DNA of 64,000 nucleotides, taken from NCBI GenBank assembly GCA_949825045.1, contig OX463836.1, positions 9,131,829 through 9,195,828 of the forward strand, read 5' to 3'. The notes beneath the pieces are model-generated. The model ran no database searches. It had not been told where the DNA came from and saw nothing but the letters and a program-made list of their open reading frames with translations. Both the position numbers and the translations under genes were made by a program. This DNA is from Argyresthia goedartella. Lineage: Eukaryota; Arthropoda; Insecta; Lepidoptera; Argyresthiidae. Shown here piece by piece: positions 1 to 12,400 of this stretch (its first letter is position 1; every line of letters begins with the position of its first letter).

Positions 1-295
1 TGCTATACTAGGTACACACTTCTTTATTCCACGTTCCATTTCACCCAACTTTACAATACGTTTTTGACATCTATCATGAAATACGTATTGGAAAGAGTAA
101 AAATTGCGTTCCATTTCAGGCATACAAAATAATATTTTGTAGGTATTATAAATCCAAAACAACTTTCCGACAATTAAGACTAGGATAAAAGGTTCAAGAA
201 TATAGTCAACTATCCTCCTAAATAACTCTAGTAATTAAAATCAGGTGTCCGTGGTCAAAACCCAACCCAAAAAAATGCTATTTTCATGTTCCTAG

Positions 296-454
296 GTCTG
301 CAAATGGCTCCGACAGTGATAACCACAACGGCAGCAGCAATCTGGAATGCAAGAAGCGGCGCTGGGCGGTGTGCATCAGCTGCCTCGGAGTGCTGCAGGA
401 GCAGACATGGGGAGAATGTCTACAGCAGATCAGAGATGTGCTGGAGAAGAAACG
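296..454 (+). CDS. Pus10: Pus10 exon (first one in the window)
   Basis: The acceptor is TTCCTAG and the donor is GTGAAC. It encodes about 52 residues: a Ser/Asn-rich stretch, then VCISCLGVLQEQ. The CxxC pair probably belongs to the zinc-binding N-terminal domain of Pus10. The exon begins in phase 2 and ends in phase 2. An upstream exon with the start codon must lie before base 1. Confidence 0.85.
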
Positions 455-3400
455 GTGAACACTTTTAATCAACAGTTTTACAAATCATCCCTCCCTCTGT
501 CAGCCAGCGGGCTGTGTCTCAGTTACCATAATAGGTAGAGAGTGGAAATTTTCACAGAATGTGTATTTCTGTTGCCACTACAGCTACAAATAAGGAATGG
601 CACAATTTTTATAAAATTTAAGTGGGTCCCCATACTAAATATGTTGTTTTACGTTTTTTCCTGAACACTGATATGAAACCCTTCGTGAGTGAGTCTGACT
701 CGCAATCAACCGTTTTTAATACACTTTTATTAGGGTGAGCGATAACAAACTATTTATTTACATTTTAGCTACGAATGCCCCACGTTTGCGTGCGCCTTGT
801 CCGCTCCAATCGCCACGTTACTGCGAGAGAGAGCTGTCACATTACTCGTCGCTGAGAAGTTTCCAGAATACAACGCAAGTGAGTGCAATCCCAGAGTGAG
901 ATCTGTCCTATAATACTGAGTCTAGAGAGGCATAAACATATTAACCAGGGACAGGGGGGGGGGACAATTGCGCATGTCCGCAGGAAATACTGCTTGTTGG
1001 CCCAACCGTTTGCAGTGGTGCTGCAAACGGTTGGGCCTGTACGTGCCGAACGGCTACGTTGGACGGCGCCGCCGAGTGCCGCTGCTGGCTGTGCCGCGCG
1101 TGCGCTCGTGTCTGTTGGAGAACGCACCCTTCACGCGCGCCCTTCGCTCTCTTAATCGGGTGGTAGAGGCTACAGACTTGTTTGCCTGTTCTCAGAATGA
1201 ATTCACCAACGCCACTCTCTTTGTTTTATGTTATAGTAACTAAATATCTGCAGCTATTATGTGTAGGTGTCGTGTTAGAGTGTTTTGTTTATTGCTGTAT
1301 TTTACTCTAGTGTGTCGTGTTATATTGTTTTATATAAATTTTCTACCTTCCTCTCGTAATAGGGGACCTGTAATGATGAATAATTGCATTGTAAATAAAT
1401 AAAAAAAAATAAGATGAAAAAGAACCAGGGACATGAACACCAGGATTAGTGACAAGCTGTTACCTCATTGCTTACTAGAATGTCAATCTAGTCGGTTCTC
1501 ACGAAATAATAAAATTTTGTTGCGCTAAACCTTTACCATGTGTCCGAATACCTAGTGAAGTCAATAAAAACTTTATATCTCTAGTCTAGAGATTCGCTGG
1601 CATTGAGGGCACAAACGCTCACGTCTGCAGGAAACATTTGGATCCTACAGCCCTGCACGTTCTCCCTGGGTGGATCTAATAAGACGTTAATTTCCAGGTT
1701 TTCGAATCGTGAACCTGACCAAATTGTGATCTTTCAAATACACAAAATGGCAAAATGAACATGAAAAGAGGTTAACATGCCATTAATTAAAAATACGAAG
1801 AAGGTTGGCATTGCAATATGGGTCGAATTTGTGACTAGTGCGAGTAGGTACCACTACGCCACTAAGTTAATTTGGCCCCCGCGAGGAATACGTTTCCTTT
1901 CCCTCTCTCAGCGAGTGAGTAGGACAGTGACGGACGCTGTGACGTGATCAGAGCGAGGTGCCAAGTTATGTGTATGGTATGTATGTGTTTCAGACATTGT
2001 CCCTGCACTCAAAGAGGCGTGGAAGTGGAGTTTCGGCGCGAGACTGGCTCGCGAGATCGGCAAGATTCAGGACTCTGGCGCGATCTCGCCGCTGCTCATC
2101 ACATTCAATATGGAGTACCCTGACGACGCTGACGTGAGCATGATCTATTGTTTAACTAAAACTTCTTATTTTAAGAATCACCTGAAATGAGCGAAAACTA
2201 TACTGAATTGCGCGAAAATATTACTAAGCTGATTTACTAAATTACTGAATTGCGCGAAAACAATACTATGGTGCATGAATAAATTACTGAATTGCGCGAA
2301 TAAAATACTAAGTTGCGTGACTAAATAACTGATTTGCGCGAAAAAAATTACTGAATGGTTTAGCCAACGCTTATTGGAAAGCGCAAGCAAGGTGGCCAGA
2401 GTTTACGCTTCAATGATGTTTTACAGAGGCATATGAAGCGTTGCAATATAGACTCGGATACCTGGGAAGTACGGCCCAGCGGCCGAAATCACAAGAACAT
2501 ATTTGTCTTCGAAGCACAGCGATGTGCTGAACTGGATGGGAAGCGATATGAAACCAAAACTCGTACAGCTGCAGCTATTGACTATAATTATGTGAACGGC
2601 ACACTAAAATGTGCAACGTGTGGAAGATCGTTTGAAGCCAAGATTGGCTACGTAACCCACACCCGGGTACACCAGCGACGCCCGCGTAGTCCTTAGCAGT
2701 CGCCGTAGCCGCATCGGCTTGTAGGAAATCTTCATCATTGGCTAAATAAATTCTGTCTGGACGAAGTGGTGGGTCTGGGCAGGTGAAGTATAGTCCTCAG
2801 AAGATGTTAGGTTTAAAACTCGTTTAATCTTTCGGACAAAACCTGTACTTCTAGTCACACTCAGTTTGTCGCTCAATTAATTATTTTTGTCAATCTTAAA
2901 CTGGATTTACGGTCATGCGTTTAAATACTACCCTTATTTTAACCAACGAACATACATATTGCTAAGACTGAAATAACTCACACAATAATTTTTTACTAAG
3001 TTAGAGTTATTCGCAAGTTTGCGCCAGCTTCCAAAAGTGGTATTACTCTCACCTACCCGTTCATTTCGAGTTTGCCGTCGCTGACCGTTTCAAAATGACT
3101 TCACAGGGACAGCTATTCGTTATACCTTTGACAAAATCTTGTACTTGGTGGTGGAGCTGGTTAATTTAATTTCATGACGACGTGTACTGTGTGCTACTTG
3201 AGTCTTTTTTTCCATTGATTGATTTCCTGATTATTTATATAATTTCAAACACTACGACTTAACATAATTTGAATACCTATCTTTCGACGCAAGAACCATA
3301 TCAATATTCATTTTAGATCCCAAGATATACCACGTTTTAGGTGAAAAACATTCTGATGTTTTATGATTATGAGAAAAAAATAAACTAATGCGAGTCCTTA

Positions 3401-6400
3401 CTAAACGTTGTTTTGTATTAAAATAGTCATAACAATCTATGACCTACAATAATTATTGAAATAAATAACAATACTATATGACGCTAACTTTTCACTATGG
3501 GATATAATATATCTTAAATCCCCAGCTATACAATACGTCACGTGATTTTTCTATGTATTTTCTGTCTATGGTGTAATATATATTATAGCACCAGAGTGAA
3601 CGGGCTCATAGACAAACAAATCATGGCGAGCGATACAATTTTACATCTTGAGATGTAATATATATCCGATAGTGAAAAGGGTTCACTTGAATCGTCCAGC
3701 GATACTGCACGAATCGTCGCAGTTTACAACACTATTTTGATAAATTTATAGAAAACCGCATGCAATTTTATCGTTTAGTATGGACGCGGCCTCATAACAT
3801 CTCAGTATTGTCAATATATAAAAATAACAATGAATACTACTTAACTTTCGGGAAGAAAATATATGTGCTACGTTAGTATTTTTTAGGGTTCCGTACCCGA
3901 AGGGTTCCAAACGGGACCCTATTACTAAGACTCCGCTGTCCGTCCGTCCGTCCGTCCGTCTGTCACCAGGCTGTATCTCAAGAACCTAGCTAGCTAGAGA
4001 GTTGAAATTTTCACAGATTATGTATTTATGTTGCCGCTATAACAACAAATACTAAAAAACAGGATAAAAGAAATATTTAAGGGGGCTCCCATACAACAAT
4101 TCTTTCAATACCACATACAAACTTATGGATGCACCTGGTTACGTACATGGAGTGTGAAAGTAACCGCACCAATAACTTTGTAAACAATATTTTGCTGTGT
4201 AAAATCCAAACTATTCACTCCACACCATCGCTTCCATTGAACGGTGGTACGGAACCCTTCGTGCGCGATTTAGACTCGTACTTGACCGGTTTTTTTAATT
4301 ATTTTCTTGTATAAGTTATAACACACTAGAACTCCTTCCCCACCACACTACTAAGTGTGCGGCTTAGTAGTGTGATGGGGAGGAATACTTATCTTTGGAA
4401 AATATATGGTTTTTGAAGACACGAGTCTTTTATTGACTGTTAAAAAATACTACCAGGTGTAACTATACATTTTACAAAGGTAAATTATAATACAGACTTT
4501 AGTAATAAGTTAGATAAAAGTCTAAAATACAAGTTCGCTTCCTCTCATTTACTTGTACGAGAGTTGGCCAGCACCAACTTTGACGATATATGAATATACC
4601 AGGTTAAATATAGTCAGACTGTTTAGTAGGTGATTAGACTCAATAGCTATCAAAATAGAGTAGGTTCACGTACCTGTAGTTCCTAGGTGACAATGCCGAT
4701 ATTATGCTAGTTCAGTTACCAGATTTTTCCTTTTTGACTCACTGTGGAACGTGACTTGTACGGCACAACAGCAACAGCTACTACAAATAATCCTGACAAA
4801 TATCAGCATCTATAAACAGAACTATTACGATAATCGCGAGCGACACGGGACATACGTCGAACGTAGGTAGCTAGCGATGCTATCGGTACTAAAGCATGTA
4901 ATTGCGGTGCCGGGGAGAGGGAAGGGAGGAAACGACAAATTCAAATTTCGTAGCGGTCAGCGGCGGCAAAGTCGAAATGAAGGCTGTTTTTTATTTTTTA
5001 TTTATTTATTTAAGGCAAATATTAAACTGCACTTCAAAAATAATGATTTGCACAGCAAATATCAGGGCAAAATGCTGCGGTAGCTTAGGTGAAGGGTAAA
5101 GAGGGTGAGCGAAGCGAAGCCCCCTTTATCCTTCGTGTGAGGTTGAACATGTACCTAAGAACAACAAAAAATACTTAAAACATAAACTTAGGCACACATA
5201 AAATATTAAAAACAAAAAGTGTTTTTGTTGATCCTTTTTTGCTGTGCAAATCAGTATTTTTGATGTGCAATTAAATATTAGCCTTTATTGAATTTTTAAT
5301 GGGCAGAATACACACCCACTCTCAAGTTAGTTTCCGCGCGAGACTGGCTCGCGAGATCGGCAAGACCCAGGACTCTGGCGCGATGTCGGCTCTTCTCATC
5401 ACATTAAATATGGAGTACCTGGATGACGCGGATGTGAGCATCCTCTTGGCCCACACGCCTGACTCGTGGGAACCAGAAACAGCGATATTAACTGCGAGGA
5501 TGGGCGGTCGGATAATGCGATTTTAGGTCAGGGCCTTTGTACATGGCGTATTTTTACGCGCTGATGGCGAGCGATTTATCAGAGCGTCAGAGCAGATTAT
5601 ATGCATTTGTAGCAATATGAACGCAAGTGGAACGCGCTCTCTCGTACACGGAGAAAACGAGTTAATTAATATTAATTAAATTTTGGTTGTTTTTAGCCAC
5701 GTAACTTGCTTCGTACAGGACCTGCAAAGCTGGTGGTTAAAAACAACTAAGTGAACTTTGTTAAGTCGTCTTATTTAATAATAATCAAGTAACTTGATTA
5801 TCAAGTATTAAGATAGCTTGGCAATAATTAACCCCTCAACTAGGTTATTAACGACAATCATGCTTGGTCAATTTCAGCAAACTTACTAGGTTGTTTTTAA
5901 TCATATTTCGGAAAATTTACTTTGTTGTTACTAATCAATTAACTGGGTTACTACCAGCAAACTTACTTTGCTGTTATAAACCTATTGAGTTTGTTATTAG
6001 CAGCAAACCTACTTTGCTCTTATTAACCCATTTACTTGTTTACAACTAGCAAACATACTTTGTTGGTACTAATCAAGTAACTAGGTTACTAATAGCAGAC
6101 CAGCTTTGCTTTCAGTCTGGTTGTTTTTAACCACGTAACTTGCTTCGTATAGGACCTGCAAAGCTGGTGGTTAAAAACAACTAAGTGAACTTTGTTAAGT
6201 CGTCTTATTTAATAATAATCAAGTAACTTGATTATCAAGTATTAAGATAGCTTGGCAATAATTAACCCCTCAACTAGGTTATTAACGACAATCATACTTG
6301 GTCAATTTCAGCAAACTTACTAGGTTGTTTTTAATCATATTTCGGAAAATTTACTTTGTTGTTACTAATCAATTAACTGGGTTACTACCAGCAAACTTGC

Positions 6401-9400
6401 TTTGCTGTTATAAACCTATTGAGTTTGTTATTAGCAGCAAACCTACTTTGCTGTTATTCACCCATTTACTTGTTTACAACTAGCAAACATACTTTGTTGG
6501 TACTAATCAACTAACTAGGTTTCTAATAGCAGACCAGCTTTGCTTTCATTAACCTATTTACTTGGTCACTACCAGCTAACCTACTTTGCTGTTACTAAGC
6601 AACTCACTCGGTTACTATCAGCAAACCTACTTTGCTGATATTAACCTATTTACTTGTTTAAAACCAGCAATCATACTTTGTTGGTATTAATCAAGTAACT
6701 AGGTTACTAATAGCAGACCTGCTTTGCTTACATTAACCCAATTACTTGGTTACTACCAGCTAACCTATTTTGCTGATTTTAACCCATTTACTCGGTCACA
6801 GCCAGCAAACATACTTAGCTGTTATTAAGCAACTCACTCGGTTACTACCAGCAAACCTACTTAGCTATTATTAACCCATTTACTGGGTTATTACCAGCAA
6901 ACCAACTTAGCTGTTTTTAACCCATTTACTCGGGTACACCAAGCAAACCTACTTAGCTATTTTTAACCCATTTACTCGGTTATTACCAGCAAACCAACTT
7001 AGCAGTTTTTAACCCATTTACTCGGGTACACCAAGCAAAGCTACTTAGCTGTTTTTAACCCATTTACTCGGTTATTACCAGCAAACCAACTTAGCTGTTT
7101 TTAACCCATTTACTCGGGTACACCAAGCAAACCGACTTAGCTGTTTTTAACCCATTTACTCGGTTATTACAAGCAAACCAACTTAGCTGTTTTTAACCCA
7201 TTTACTCGGGTACACCAAGCAAACCTACTTAGCTGTTTTTAACCCATTTACTCGGGTACGCCTAGCAAACCTACTTAGCTGTTATTAACACATTTACTCG
7301 ATACGCCATGCAAACCTACTTAGCTGTTATTAACCCATTCACTTTGTAAGCCCCAGCAAATCTATTATGCTGTCACCCATACACTCGGTAATGAAAGCCG
7401 AATAAGCTGCTGTAGTAAACTGTACGTTTAAAGCGTGCCAAAATCAAGTTAAAAGTTTAATACAGCAGCATAGATAGGCTATTTACTACAGAGAAAATGG
7501 GTTAAACACCCAAGTAGATTCACTGGCGTTACCGAGTAAATGGGTTAAAACACCCTAGTAGAATCGCTGGCTTTACCGAGTAAATGAGATAAAACACGCA
7601 AATAGAGTCGCTGGCAATAACGAGTAAATGGGTTAAAACACCCAAGTAGATTCGCTGGCGTCACCGAGTAAATGGGTTAAAACACTCAAATAGATTTGCT
7701 GGCGTTAACGAGTAAATAAGATAAAACATGCAAATAGAGTCGCTGGCGTTAGCGAGTAAATGGGTTAAAACATCCAAGTAGATTCGCTGGCGTTACCGAG
7801 TAAATGGGTTAAAACACCCTAGTAGAATCGCTGGCTTTACCGAGTAAATGAGATAAAACACGCAAATAGAGTCGCTGGCGTTAAAGAGTAAATGGGTTAA
7901 AACACCCAAGTAGATTCGCTGGCGTCACCGAGTAAATGGGTTAAAACACTCAAATAGATTTGCTGGCGTTAACGAGTAAATAAGATAAAACACGCAAATA
8001 GAGTCGCTGGCGTTAGCGAGTAAATGGGTTAAAACATCCAAGTAGATTTGCTGGCGTTACCGAGTAAATGGGTTAAAACGCCCAAGTTGATTCGCTGGCG
8101 TTACCGGGAAAAACAACCAAGCATAGATCCGCTGGCATTACCGAGTAAATGGGTTGAAAAGTAAATAGTTTATAATAGTGAATAGCCGACCTACACTGCT
8201 GTAGTCGTATAGTGCAAATACGTCAGGGCAGGGCAGCAAGGCAGGTCAGCCTTCACACTGAGGGGTGGGTGGAAGGTTGATTTGTTCTAAAATAAAAACA
8301 GTTTTTTTTAATTGAACTTTTATTACTTACAAACTTACACATACACATTACTAAACAACATTTGAACATTGAGTGATAAAACCTTCTCTGACATCCACCT
8401 TCGATGGCCGCCACAACTTCTTGGCGGCATTCTTCAGCCGTATAGTAGTTACAGCCAGCAGAGAGGGAATCAGCAACAAGCAGGCGATGTTAGCAGTCTC
8501 TTCCGATTCTGTAAATTACAATTTCGCACTGTCAGTGTAAGGAATTCTACGGACACTCTTCTTATAAATATCTTTGATGGTGAAAATGTATTTCACCTAA
8601 AATGATGGCAATGACGAAACACGATGAAATTCTCTAATAGTCTTATACATATACCAAACATAAATACAGGCTACTTGTGAGCCTAGCTATGTTAAGTAGT
8701 CACCTAACCTTTCCTTTGTCACTGTTTTATCTTGAATAAAGATTATTATTATTATTATTATTACTTACCATTCTGCAGAGCGATCACTTGCTGCAAGTAT
8801 TTGTCTCTGCCGGCAGACGACCGCTTTGTGGCAAAGTCGAAGATCTTCTGCTTAAGGTGCGGGAAAATCTCATTTATGTCGTATATCTTGTCTTTGTAGA
8901 GGCAGTCGAAGTCTTTTTCTAGCTGTGAACGTAAGAAATTTACTTTACAACAGTAATCATAAAATATTCGCATCTCTTCAGTAGGTAGGAATCGCAAAGA
9001 GTGATGTCGGTTAGCTAGCAGATTCGGACATCCAAAAATATTACAAGTGTCAGGTCCCGCCACCTGGACACTCATAAAACAATAATATGAATTGCTCAAA
9101 ATGTACTCACCAGTACATATCCGAGGGGCTTTCCGAGAGCTGGATACTCATTGAAATATGCGGCTATAGGCGTCTCCTTTGCCAATTGTAGTCGGGCGTG
9201 TGTTGTGTCTGACCATTTCTTAGCGACGGTCGCCCACGGGTCGCTAGAATTTTTTAGCCATTGGATGTTGTCCAGTGTCTCTTCATCCCATGTAGTGGCT
9301 TCTAAGGTTTCGGGCAAGCGAAGTCTTGGCGACTGAGACGGGTTTGACGAAGTCGATGACGGTGACGAGGTCCTTCGCCGCTTTTCAAATATGCCTTGTT

Positions 9401-12400
9401 CTGTGTACTTTCTTTTTAAATTGTGAATGGCATCCGGCAATTTTCCCGCCAATCTTGAAATAATACCTCTTGTTGATTCCACAATTTTAGTGTGGTAATA
9501 CACAGAAAGTTTCTCTTGTGGAAACACGCGGACAATCTCGTGGGTACAGCTTGTGTAAACGGCAGACCTTACCGCTTCCGGATGTTCCTTAAGAATACTG
9601 TTCGCTATGATCCGCACCAAACGAAGACGCGTGCCACTATCTAGCGGTTTAGATTTGTCTGCTTTCAATAGAGCTTTTCCCTCAATGCTTTTGCCGAGCA
9701 AAAGCTCTAGGTCCTGAAATGTAAAAACATTATGTCACTTAAACAGTCTTCGGTTGGCGATTCAAATTGAGGCGGGAAGTAGGAGTTAGGGTGTAGCGTT
9801 TGGGGAAGCATGGGAGGCATATAAAAAAAATCTATAAAAATATTTTTAGGACAATATTTTTCGAAATATTTCCACCAAGTCATGGGACCTTTTTTGCTCC
9901 CACATGACTAGGCAAAAGATAAAGAAAGATAAAGAAAAAAGGATAAGCTTAGGTAATTACTTCTTCAAATAGAGCACACGACGCAGCAGAAGATGTACTG
10001 GGTGAGGACACTGCCGGTGATGTTAGTCGACATGCATGATGTCCATATTCATATAGTTGTCCTAACTCTTGACATTCTGAAATGGAGAACATAGGTATTT
10101 ACTATTGGGTTCGATATCGAAATTATCCCTACATTATAATAATTATTACCTACCATGATGGTCATTTTCTTGATTCATAAATCATAACTAAATAGGTAGG
10201 TACCCATGTAATAACTATGAATCAACAATTCAAAATACCTCTGACACATTATTGAAACCTTACAGACATACACTTCAAACTTATAACACCCCTCGTTTGA
10301 TCGTCGGGGGTTAAAGTGAAGTTAAATAAAAGTATCACATTTTAATGTATCGCATTGAAGTAACACTAAAACATAGAATCCAGGTTGCCACGGGGTATAA
10401 TCATCACTTACTTTGCTTTTTAGACTGAGCTTCCAGTCTGAAAGTCCTTTTTTAATTTGGCCTGTGGTCCAATGACAGGTCAGCTGTTTGATTTGGTCAT
10501 CATTTAATAATTCCAGCGCATTGACGTCAACCTCGTTTTCTGAAATAAAGAAGATTTAAAATTAGTACTCTTTTAAAATGGGAGACAATGCACAAACACA
10601 GCCCCAACAGGGGTATGTTATGTGTAAATCAGCGAATCTAAGTTGAATTTTCTAAGTATTAGTTATTTGTATATCTATAGTTATTCCCATAACCATTCCA
10701 TACCAATAAAATACGATAGGCACACAACATGCTTATTGTAGAAATGCGTAGGTAATTACCATGAGAAATACATGTTTTGCACTATTGAATGCAAATCATC
10801 ATCAATGAAAATGAGGTCATTTCTGGAACAAAAAACTTATCATTCTCATTTCCTCTTGCAAAGCAAACCAGTAGTGTACTCTTGACATTTCGATAAACAC
10901 GATTTTGCGCGAGACAGGGACATAGTGATACATTAAAAAGTTTAAGATTTGTAATCCGAGTCATTTTGGGAAAAGTTCATTTGAGATGAGGGTTGGAGTG
11001 TAGATAAGGGGGCGCCAAGGAAAATGGCGGCCTCAAAAAGTTATAATTTTTGAATATTTTACAAGTGGGGACTTCCGCCCCCTTATCGACACTCTGACCA
11101 AAAAATGGCTAACCTAACCTAAAACATTAGGGGGTCGCCTCACTCAGCTCCGGCTCCCGGGTCTGCTGTCCGGGCCTCCGCCCCAAAACTTGTTTATGCT
11201 TCTGCTCCGGCGCAACGTAGCGCGGCGACTGTCCCCGTGCAGTCTTTGCCGCCAGACCATCGTCTAGACTAGGCTAGCCGGCAGACCCCCTCATCGTCGT
11301 GATCAAATCAAAATGAAATCAAATATGATAGCTCAATGGCGCCATTTGCTTTACTGAAATGTGATCGCGGAAGTAGATAGGTACTCACCATTAAACACAC
11401 CAACATATTTGCTAAATCGCCACTTTTCCAGTAATTCTTCCATAGGTAATAACCACCACACACTGCTATAAATACATGGATGTACATGGTGGCTAGAAAA
11501 TGCTACCCACTCCTAGAAATAAACCGCGTCCGGTCACGCACAAAATGAAATGTAATTTTTTCTATCAGTGTTGCCAACAGGTCAAGGCCTAATGTCGCCA
11601 TTTTAATTTTAAGCCGGCTAATTACATGCGACATTATATTGGCAACGATTTATGGGTAGCGATCATACAAACATCTCTTTCTATCCCGTCTATTTCTCTA
11701 TATCCCAGATCATAAGCTGCAGTAGCCTTAAAGTTATGCTTTAGCGCCAGCGCTGTAATAATGTTAGACATAAGATTAATAAATTGTAAAGGCCACCCTG
11801 TACTAACTTTCTCGTAAGGGTTAGGGACATAATTCTGAACAACTTTTACTATGAGCCCGACTTGATCAGAGCATATTTTTCTTATCTCAGTTCAGTACAT
11901 TCATAGTGTTATTTTGGCTAGGTGTATCAGGGTGTATGTGACGGAACCCTTCATAGGCGAGTCCAACTCGCACTTGGCCACTTTTAATTATAACTGAAAG
12001 GAGGTTGCAAGCCGAGAGGTTGTTGTCAGAAACATAATTCTGAACAACTTTTACTATGGGACCGACTTGATCAGAACAATATCTCAGTTCAGTACGTTCA
12101 GTTACATTTGTATGACGAAGTGGAAAATAAAGTTGCTCTGTTCAAGTCGGCCCCATAGTAAAAGTTGTTCACAATAATGTCCCCAAGAACCACTCCACCA
12201 TAAAAACAACTCTTTTCTACTTTACCTCTTCCCCCGCACTATTAACTTAATCCGCCCAGTGCTCCCTAAGCAAAATGACATGTAGGACTAATTTTGTATG
12301 GGAGCTACCATTTTTAGAGTTTTCCTGTACCAACCGAGTTTGCAATGTTATAGATGTTATTAAAAGATACTATGGCTATAAATTTGATAAACATCGTTAG

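Noticed and set aside
837..1155. Overlapping ORFs on both strands near 840-1240
   Set aside because: They start inside or just after the Pus10 exon 769-878, cross its donor site, and contain no known domain.
5864..6483. Two identical 61-residue ORFs
   Set aside because: They are products of the 434-bp tandem duplication in the repeat array, not genes.
8761..9099. A 112-residue minus-strand protein starting near 9099
   Set aside because: Its N-terminal half is intron. The TTCACAG acceptor before LEKDFDCLYKDK at 8922 joins exactly in frame to the exon ending at 9111.
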